64,000 nucleotides of DNA. Origin: Ureibacillus xyleni. GTDB taxonomy: Bacteria; Bacillota; Bacilli; Bacillales_A; Planococcaceae. Every line of letters begins with the position of its first letter. Within the stretch, counting starts at the first letter, position 1. Below the pieces are notes generated by a model. That model saw only the letters and a list, made by a program, of their open reading frames with translations, was not told the origin of the DNA and searched no databases. The stretch lies in NCBI RefSeq assembly GCF_900217795.1, contig NZ_OBMQ01000009.1, forward strand, positions 84,359-148,358, in the 5' to 3' direction. The position numbers were made by a program, and so were the translations under genes. Of this stretch, positions 56,463-64,000 are shown one piece after another.

Positions 56463-57491
56463 TTGAACAGACATTTTCCCCAAGAAGCTTTCGCAACCGT
56501 CGTTCCTGAAGTTATTTCAATATTTCAACTCAGATATCGCATACTACAAATGATTTCTGTATCAGGACCAATAGGAAGAAGATCCATTGTTGATACATTA
56601 AAAATTACTGAAAGAGTAGTAAGAAACGAAACAGAAATTTTAAAAAACCAACAATTAATTGAAATCACTCAAAAGGGAATGATTTGTACAGCACATGGAA
56701 ATCACATGTTAGAACAGTTGAAAGAGGTATTTCAAGAAATTTCAGGTCTACTAAAAAAGGAAAAATTATTAGCGCATATTTTAGGAATTCAAAGAGTCAT
56801 TATTGTACCCGGAAATTTAGAGGACGATTCAAACGTTAAACAGCTTATCGGAAAAGAAGCAGTTTCATTTTTAATAGAACATGCAAAAAATGATGATTTT
56901 GTTGCAATAACAGGAGGAAGTACAGTTGCTGCACTAGCAGACTTTTTAGCGCCAGTAAAGTCAGTAAGTAGCTTAACTTTTATTGCAGCACGAGGAAGTA
57001 TTGGGGATGAGTTGGAGCTCCAGGCAAATACGTTAGTGTCACAATTTGCATCAAAATCTCATGCCAATAGTAAAACACTATATTTACCAGAGCATTTGAG
57101 TCAAACGGCATATGAAACAATGAAGAAAGAGCCTGTTATTAAGGAAATTATTGATTTATACGAAGAAGTCCATTTTGTAATTCATGGTATAGGTAACGCC
57201 AAAGAAATGGCAGTAAGAAGACATACTGACAATGAAATAATTGCCATATTGCGTGATAAACAAGCAGTAGGAGAAGCATTTGGATATTATTTTGATATAA
57301 ATGGTGAAATTATTTATCAGATCAATTCAATAGGTATTCAATTGGAGCAAGTAAAGAATAGTCGAAACATCATTGCAGTTGCAGGAGGAGCTAATAAAGC
57401 TAAGGCAATTCGTGCATACTTTAACATTGCGGCAAAACATACGGTATTAATTACCGATGAAGGAGCTGCAAATGCAATCCTAGAGGGTTAA
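56463..57491 (+). CDS. cggR: Central glycolytic genes regulator CggR
   Basis: 342 aa, SorC/DeoR family. N-terminal DNA-binding domain (RYRILQMISVSGPIGRRSIV, KITERVVRNETEILKNQQLI), then the sugar-phosphate-binding domain (AITGGSTVAALADFLAPV, FIAARGSIGDELELQANTLV, VITDEGAANAIL-like end). Represses the cggR-gap operon until fructose-1,6-bisphosphate binds. TTG at 56463 has GAAGGT 7 nt upstream and gives the family length; an ATG 13 codons earlier lies inside the operator. Confidence 0.93.
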   Translation: MNRHFPQEAFATVVPEVISIFQLRYRILQMISVSGPIGRRSIVDTLKITERVVRNETEILKNQQLIEITQKGMICTAHGNHMLEQLKEVFQEISGLLKKEKLLAHILGIQRVIIVPGNLEDDSNVKQLIGKEAVSFLIEHAKNDDFVAITGGSTVAALADFLAPVKSVSSLTFIAARGSIGDELELQANTLVSQFASKSHANSKTLYLPEHLSQTAYETMKKEPVIKEIIDLYEEVHFVIHGIGNAKEMAVRRHTDNEIIAILRDKQAVGEAFGYYFDINGEIIYQINSIGIQLEQVKNSRNIIAVAGGANKAKAIRAYFNIAAKHTVLITDEGAANAILEG

Positions 57492-57565
57492 TAAAGTTTT
57501 CATCAGGCTAAACTGTAAAAGATGGTCTTTTGAAATTTTAAATAAATATATTGGAGGAAACAAAC

Positions 57566-58570
57566 ATGGCTATTAAGATCGCAATTAACGGATTTGGACG
57601 TATTGGAAGACTAGTATTTCGTGAGGCAATTAACCATAGTGAATTCGAAGTAGTGGCTGTAAATGATTTAACTGATGCACACCAGTTAGCTCATTTATTA
57701 AAATATGATTCTGTGCATGGTATCTTTGATGGGGAAGTACTATCAGAAGATGATGCATTTATCGTAAATGGTAAACGTGTTCAAGTTTTATCTGAAAAAG
57801 ACCCTGCAAATTTACCTTGGGGTGAACTTGATATCGATATTGTCATCGAGTCTACAGGACGTTTTAGATCGATGGAAGATGTTTCGAAACATGTTCAAGC
57901 AGGTGCTAAGAAAGCGATTTTGTCAGCTCCAGCAAAAGGCGAAATGCCAACATATGTTATGGGAGTAAACCATACAGAATACGATCCATCTCAAACCGTA
58001 ATTTCCAATGCATCTTGTACAACAAACTGTTTAGCTCCAGTTGCTAAAATCCTAGATGAAAAATTCGGTATTAAACGTGGATTAATGACAACAATTCACT
58101 CTTATACAAATGATCAACGAATTTTAGATTTTCCGCATAGTGACCCACGTCGCGCACGTGCAGGAGCAGTTTCAATGATTCCGACTACAACAGGTGCTGC
58201 CGTTGCTGTTGCGAAAGTATTACCACAATTAAAAGGTAAACTGGATGGCTTCTCAATGCGTGTTCCAACACCGAACGTATCGTGTGTCGACTTAGTAGCA
58301 GAATTAAATACAACAGTATCAGTTGAGGAAGTTAATAATGCGTTAAAAGAAGCTGCAGAGGGTGCACTTGAAGGTATTCTAGGATACAATGAATTACCTC
58401 TAGTTTCAATTGATTATAATGGTGATAAACATTCTTCTACAGTGGATGGCTTATCAACAATGGTATTAGATAATAATATGATTAAAGTATTAGCTTGGTA
58501 CGATAATGAAATTGGTTATTCAAATCGATTAATGGATCTAGCTATATATATTACTCAACAATCAAAATAA
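57566..58570 (+). CDS. gap: Glyceraldehyde-3-phosphate dehydrogenase
   Basis: 334 aa. NAD-binding INGFGRIGRLVFREA, active site SNASCTTNCLAPVAK with Cys near residue 152, HSYTNDQRILDFPHSDPRRA, and WYDNEIGYSNRL. Glycolytic GapA type. ATG 57566 follows GGAGG. Second gene after cggR. Confidence 0.98.
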   Translation: MAIKIAINGFGRIGRLVFREAINHSEFEVVAVNDLTDAHQLAHLLKYDSVHGIFDGEVLSEDDAFIVNGKRVQVLSEKDPANLPWGELDIDIVIESTGRFRSMEDVSKHVQAGAKKAILSAPAKGEMPTYVMGVNHTEYDPSQTVISNASCTTNCLAPVAKILDEKFGIKRGLMTTIHSYTNDQRILDFPHSDPRRARAGAVSMIPTTTGAAVAVAKVLPQLKGKLDGFSMRVPTPNVSCVDLVAELNTTVSVEEVNNALKEAAEGALEGILGYNELPLVSIDYNGDKHSSTVDGLSTMVLDNNMIKVLAWYDNEIGYSNRLMDLAIYITQQSK

Positions 58571-58834
58571 CCGCGAAATGTGACATACTTTTTAAGAATA
58601 TGTGACATTATTCACTAATAGAGTATAAAAAGTATAGCCTTTATAATTATTACCATTTATAATGGTGAAGGGTAAAGAAGCGTGGGATAAAAAGTACCCA
58701 TCGCTTCTTCTTTTTTTCAGAGATTTCTTATTGTAAGAATAAAAGGAGACGCTTTAACCTTACAATAAACTATTGCAAAAATGAAAAAATAATATAAATA
58801 ATCGCTACTCAATTTTGAAGGAGGGTTTTCTTCA
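58571..58834 (+). other. 264-bp gap-pgk intergenic region with terminator and inverted repeat
   Basis: AAGAAGCG...CGCTTCTT followed by CTTTTTTT (58675-58718) should end most cggR-gap transcripts. Next, TTATTGTAAG (58728-58737) is mirrored by CTTACAATAA (58759-58768). ATGTGACAT occurs twice near the start (58577 and 58599). Its length suggests separate control of pgk. Confidence 0.7.
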
Positions 58835-60019
58835 ATGTTTTTAAAGAAGACGATGAAAGATGTAGATGTAAAAGGTAAACGTGTATTTGTTCGAGTGGAT
58901 TTCAACGTACCAATGGAAAACGGGGAGATTACAGACGATACGCGTATTCGTGCTGCACTTCCAACAATTAAAGAACTTGTAAATGCAGGAGCAAAGGTTA
59001 TTTTAGCTTCTCATTTAGGTCGTCCAAAAGGTGAAGTAAAAGAAGACATGCGTTTAACAGCGGTTGGAGTTCGCTTAAGTGAATTAATTGGACAACCTGT
59101 AACAAAGTTGGATGAATCAATTGGTAATACAGTTGAAGCAGTAGTTGCTGAAATGAAAGATAGCGACATTGTGTTATTAGAAAATGTTCGTTTCCATAAA
59201 GGCGAAGAAAAAAATGACGAGGAATTGTCAAAAGCCTTTGCTAAATTAGCAGATATATATGTAAACGATGCATTTGGCGCTGCTCACCGTGCTCATGCAA
59301 CAACTGAAGGCATTGCAAAGTTTGTTCCGGCAGTGTCTGGACTTTTAATGGAAAAAGAATTGGAAGTATTAGGAAAAGCATTATCCAATCCAGAACGACC
59401 ATTTACAGCAATTATCGGTGGCGCAAAAGTGAAAGACAAAATTGGTGTTATTGAAAGCTTACTTGATAAAGTGGATCATTTAATTATCGGTGGAGGTCTT
59501 TCCTTTACATTTACAAAAGCACAAGGTTACTCCATTGGGAAGTCTTTATTAGAAGAAGATAAAATTGAATTAGCGCGCGGCTTTATTGAAAAAGCAAAAG
59601 AAAAAGGCGTACAACTTCATATGCCAATCGATGCAGTTGTAGCCAATGAATTCTCAAAAGATGCCCAAACAAAAGTTGTCGATATTAATGAAATTCCAGA
59701 AGAGTGGATGGGGCTTGATATCGGTCCAAAAACAGCTGAAAAATATGCAGACATCATTAAGCAATCAAAATTAATTATTTGGAATGGTCCAATGGGTGTG
59801 TTCGAAATGGAGCCTTTTGCAAACGGAACGAAAACTGTTGCAAATGCGATGGCTGAAACAGAAGGGTACACAGTAATTGGTGGTGGCGACTCAGCGGCAG
59901 CAGTAGAAAAATTTGGTGTGGCAGAAAAAATGGATCACATCTCAACAGGTGGAGGAGCTTCCCTAGAACTTATGGAAGGTAAAGAACTTCCGGGTATTGT
60001 AGCATTAAACGATAAATAA
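58835..60019 (+). CDS. pgk: Phosphoglycerate kinase
   Basis: 394 aa. [20 protein letters not shown] near residue 20, [47 protein letters not shown] and the nucleotide motif [13 protein letters not shown] near the C-terminus. GGAGGG lies 9 nt before the ATG. Confidence 0.98.
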   Translation: MFLKKTMKDVDVKGKRVFVRVDFNVPMENGEITDDTRIRAALPTIKELVNAGAKVILASHLGRPKGEVKEDMRLTAVGVRLSELIGQPVTKLDESIGNTVEAVVAEMKDSDIVLLENVRFHKGEEKNDEELSKAFAKLADIYVNDAFGAAHRAHATTEGIAKFVPAVSGLLMEKELEVLGKALSNPERPFTAIIGGAKVKDKIGVIESLLDKVDHLIIGGGLSFTFTKAQGYSIGKSLLEEDKIELARGFIEKAKEKGVQLHMPIDAVVANEFSKDAQTKVVDINEIPEEWMGLDIGPKTAEKYADIIKQSKLIIWNGPMGVFEMEPFANGTKTVANAMAETEGYTVIGGGDSAAAVEKFGVAEKMDHISTGGGASLELMEGKELPGIVALNDK

Positions 60020-60031
60020 GGAGGCCAATTC

Positions 60032-60796
60032 ATGCGTAAACCAATTATTGCAGGAAACTGGAAAATGTATAAAAGCTTTGATGAGGCAGTGGATTTTGCT
60101 GAAGAAGTACGTGACAAAATTCCTTCTGCAGAAAAAGTGGATTCAGTTATTTGTGCTCCAGCTATTTATTTACCGACACTAGTTGATATTGCAACTGAGA
60201 CAGACTTAGCCATTGGTGCACAAAACATGCACTATGAAAATGAAGGCGCCTTTACTGGAGAAGTTAGTCCTGCCCAACTGTCTTCTATTCACGTTGATTA
60301 TGTAATCCTAGGCCATTCTGAACGCCGTGAATATTTCAATGAAACAGATGAAGCTATTAACAAAAAAGTAGGAGCAGCAATTTCTCAAGGAATTGTTCCA
60401 ATTATTTGTTGTGGTGAAACGTTAGAAGAAAAAGAAGCTGGTAAAACAGAAGCGAAAGTTGTATACCAGGTGACGAAAGCTTTAGAAGGTTTTAAATCTG
60501 AAGAAGTGAAACATATGGTCATTGCCTATGAACCAATTTGGGCGATTGGGACAGGTAAAACGGCTACAGCAGATGATGCGAATCACGTATGTGGGTTTAT
60601 TCGTAAAACAGTAGGTCAGTTATTTGGACTAGATGCTGCAAACGAAATTCGCATTCAATATGGTGGTAGCGTAAAACCTGAAAACATAGAAGAATTATTA
60701 TCGAAAGAACATATAGATGGTGCGCTTGTAGGTGGTGCAAGCTTAGAAGTCGCATCGTATTTAAAGATATTGGAGGCGGCAAGTCAAGATGCCTAA
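60032..60796 (+). CDS. tpiA: Triosephosphate isomerase
   Basis: 254 aa. GNWKMYKS near residue 9 (Asn and Lys of the active site), [11 protein letters not shown] with His near 96, [15 protein letters not shown] with catalytic Glu near 168, and [14 protein letters not shown] precedes the ATG. Overlaps gpmI by 8 nt. Confidence 0.98.
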   Translation: MRKPIIAGNWKMYKSFDEAVDFAEEVRDKIPSAEKVDSVICAPAIYLPTLVDIATETDLAIGAQNMHYENEGAFTGEVSPAQLSSIHVDYVILGHSERREYFNETDEAINKKVGAAISQGIVPIICCGETLEEKEAGKTEAKVVYQVTKALEGFKSEEVKHMVIAYEPIWAIGTGKTATADDANHVCGFIRKTVGQLFGLDAANEIRIQYGGSVKPENIEELLSKEHIDGALVGGASLEVASYLKILEAASQDA

Positions 60797-62315
60797 ACAA
60801 CCTGTTGCATTAATTATTTTAGACGGCTTTGCATTTCGTGATGAAATATTCGGAAATGCAGTAGCTCAGAGTAAAAAGCCAAATTTTGACCGATACTGGG
60901 AACAATACCCTCACTCCACTTTGACAGCAAGTGGAGAAGCGGTTGGTCTTCCAGATGGCCAAATGGGAAACTCAGAAGTCGGTCACTTAAACATTGGTGC
61001 AGGCCGTATTGTGTATCAAAGTTTAACACGAATTCATAAATCAATTCGCGATGGCGATTTCTATAAAAATGAAAAGTTTTTACAAGCAATTGAACATGTA
61101 AAAGCGCATAATTCAAAATTGCACTTAATGGGGTTACTTTCAGATGGTGGTGTTCATAGTCATTACGAGCACCTCTTCGCCCTATTAAAACTAGCAAAAG
61201 CAAATGGTGTAGATGATGTTTTTGTACACGGATTTTTAGATGGTCGTGATGTTGGACCAACTACAGCCTTACAATACATCGAAGAAACAGAAAAACAAAT
61301 GAATGAAATTGGTGTCGGGAAATTTGCTTCTATTCATGGTCGTTATTACGCAATGGACCGTGATAAAAGATGGGAACGGGTAGACCTAACATATAAGGCA
61401 TTAGTCGATGGAATTGGTCATACTGCGGTTACACCGAAAATTGGTGTGGAATCTTCTTATTCCCGTGAGGTAAATGATGAATTTGTCATTCCATTTGTGA
61501 TTACAGAAGAAGGAAAGCCAGTAGCTACAATTGATACGAATGATGCAGTAATTTTCTTCAACTTCCGACCAGACCGTGCAATTCAACTTTCAACGGTATT
61601 TACAAATGAAAAATTTATCGGCTTGAAACTTTCTGAAAAGCATCCGAAAAATTTAAAATTTGTATCCTTTACTCACTATAGTGTTGATGTAAACGCTGAA
61701 GTTGCTTTTGAAAATATTGATTTAGTTAATACTGTTGGTGAAGTAATTGCTAGAAATAGTTTAACACAGCTTCGAATTGCCGAAACTGAAAAATATCCTC
61801 ACGTTACTTTCTTTATGAGTGGTGGACGTGAAGCAAAATTCCCAGGTGAAGAGCGCATACTAATTGCCTCACCAAAAGTAGCTACATATGATTTAAAACC
61901 AGAAATGAGTGCATATGAAGTAACGGATGCACTACTTAAAGAAATTGAAGCAGATAAGTTCGATGCCATCATCTTAAATTTTGCGAACCCAGACATGGTA
62001 GGGCACAGTGGAATGCTTGAACCGACAATCAAAGCGATTGAAGCAGTAGATGAATGTTTAGGAAAAGTTGTAGACGCTATACTAGCTAAAGGTGGGGCTG
62101 CAATTATTACGGCCGATCACGGGAATTCAGACGAGGTAGTAACAATTGAAGGTGAACCAATGACAGCTCATACAACGAACCCAGTTCCAGTAATTGTGAC
62201 AAAACAAGATATTGTTGTCAGAGATGGTGGGATTTTGGCAGATTTAGCGCCAACTATGTTAAAATTGTTAAATGTAAAACAACCAGAAGAAATGACAGGT
62301 AAGCCATTATTTTAA
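60789..62315 (+). CDS. gpmI: 2,3-bisphosphoglycerate-independent phosphoglycerate mutase
   Basis: 508 aa, alkaline phosphatase superfamily. Metal sites [12 protein letters not shown] near residue 8 and [20 protein letters not shown] with the catalytic Ser near 61; later [13 protein letters not shown] and TADHGNSDE ligands. Mn-dependent. GGAGG in the end of tpiA. Confidence 0.98.
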   Translation: MPKQPVALIILDGFAFRDEIFGNAVAQSKKPNFDRYWEQYPHSTLTASGEAVGLPDGQMGNSEVGHLNIGAGRIVYQSLTRIHKSIRDGDFYKNEKFLQAIEHVKAHNSKLHLMGLLSDGGVHSHYEHLFALLKLAKANGVDDVFVHGFLDGRDVGPTTALQYIEETEKQMNEIGVGKFASIHGRYYAMDRDKRWERVDLTYKALVDGIGHTAVTPKIGVESSYSREVNDEFVIPFVITEEGKPVATIDTNDAVIFFNFRPDRAIQLSTVFTNEKFIGLKLSEKHPKNLKFVSFTHYSVDVNAEVAFENIDLVNTVGEVIARNSLTQLRIAETEKYPHVTFFMSGGREAKFPGEERILIASPKVATYDLKPEMSAYEVTDALLKEIEADKFDAIILNFANPDMVGHSGMLEPTIKAIEAVDECLGKVVDAILAKGGAAIITADHGNSDEVVTIEGEPMTAHTTNPVPVIVTKQDIVVRDGGILADLAPTMLKLLNVKQPEEMTGKPLF

Positions 62316-62333
62316 TCGTTGAAAAAGAGATAG

Positions 62334-63638
<1,305 letters not shown>

Positions 63639-63647
63639 AATGATGTA

Positions 63648-63685
63648 AACGGGCTCTCAGGGATACTGAGGGCCTGTTTTTTTTG
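63648..63685 (+). terminator. eno / glycolytic operon terminator
   Basis: AACGGGCTCTCAG - GGATA - CTGAGGGCCTGTT followed by TTTTTT. Confidence 0.92.
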
Positions 63686-63710
63686 AGGTGAAATTGACGA
63701 ACATGTTCTA

Positions 63711-64000
63711 ATAATAGAAATGGTGGTTGATAAATAGAAAATTTAGGGGGGATAATAGAAAAAAGTGCCTCAATAATAGAAAGTTCAAAAATAATAGAAG
63801 AATTCAAGGGATTAATAGAAAAAATCACACTAATAATAGAAAATTTAGGCTAGATAATAGAAAAAAGTACCTCAATAATAGAAAGTTCAAAAAAAATAGA
63901 AAAAATAGGGGGAATAATAGAAAAAATTACACTAATAATAGAAAATTTAGGCTAGATAATAGAAAAAAGTACCTCAATAATAGAAAGTTCAAAAATAATA
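63711..64000. repeat. Hierarchical tandem array (18-21 bp units, 102-bp higher-order period), runs off the window
   Basis: ATAATAGAAA-type units begin at 63711, 63731, 63752, 63773, 63791, 63812, 63833, 63854 and on to the end. Unit lengths cycle 21-21-18-21-21, so the full pattern repeats every 102 bp; ATAATAGAAAAAAGT recurs at 63752, 63854 and 63956. The end of the array is outside the window. No convincing gene. Confidence 0.93.

Overview
The window is low-GC, non-phage, non-plasmid chromosomal DNA from a Gram-positive, endospore-forming Bacillales bacterium. It carries ScoC/Hpr, CotF-type coat, YjcZ and YteA genes, a Crh/HPr kinase system, Bacillus-type T-box and CtsR/FadR/CggR-like sites, and strong AAGGAGG-type ribosome binding sites. 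Gene order and protein style fit the Planococcaceae (Lysinibacillus, Solibacillus and Ureibacillus group) better than Bacillus sensu stricto. The genus is an inference; no rRNA is present. About 69 protein genes and one tRNA-Arg(CCG) are supported.

Layout. (1) 1-4.9 kb: the 3' end of hemZ, a PH-domain protein, a HAD phosphatase, a YteA-like zinc-finger protein that seems to start at AUU, and serA behind a serine T-box. (2) 5.2-20.2 kb: a block collinear with the B. subtilis yhaR-yhaM-prsA-hpr-yhaH-trpP-hit-ecsAB-hmoB-hemEHY segment. It has some extra genes (formate/nitrite transporter, YjdM, YjcZ) and lacks serC, ecsC and pbpF. (3) 20.3-23.9 kb: a coupled operon of a beta-propeller lipoprotein, a two-component system and a YtkA/FixH-like lipoprotein with a His-rich tail. 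(4) 24-31.6 kb: yhfH, lplJ, a complete BceRS-BceAB-type peptide-antibiotic sensing and detoxification module, and the acyl-CoA ligase lcfB. (5) 31.6-34 kb: a 276-bp imperfect palindromic repeat element, luxS and the EAL-HDOD protein YuxH. (6) 34-52.6 kb: a block collinear with the B. subtilis yvjA-cccB / hprK-lgt-ppaX-yvoF / his / yvcD-trxB-yvcI-rapZ-yvcK-whiA-crh / clpP / tRNA-Arg region. The his operon lacks hisA. (7) 53-56.4 kb: an amino-acid ABC importer, a CotF-like protein and a glutaredoxin-like protein. (8) 56.4-63.6 kb: the cggR-gap-pgk-tpiA-gpmI-eno glycolytic operon. (9) 63.7 kb to the end: an AT-rich hierarchical tandem repeat running off the window.

How the parts work together. 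Carbon-flux control runs through HprK (acts on HPr and Crh), PpaX (removes the pyrophosphate made by HprK), Crh, YvcK/RapZ, and CggR, which gates lower glycolysis. Fatty-acid use is represented by an enoyl-CoA hydratase and LcfB, whose upstream regions share an AATGAAT-N4-ATTCATT palindrome resembling FadR boxes. Heme synthesis (hemZ, hemEHY), heme degradation (hmoB) and heme use (cytochrome c551 CccB) are all present. Amino-acid supply is controlled by a T-box (serA), a probable TRAP site (trpP) and a tandem CTAG-containing leader repeat (his).

Most of the window is conserved core genome. The least explained parts are non-coding: the crh-clpP tandem repeats with stem-swapped hairpins, the palindromic element at 31.6 kb, the his leader, and the array after eno.
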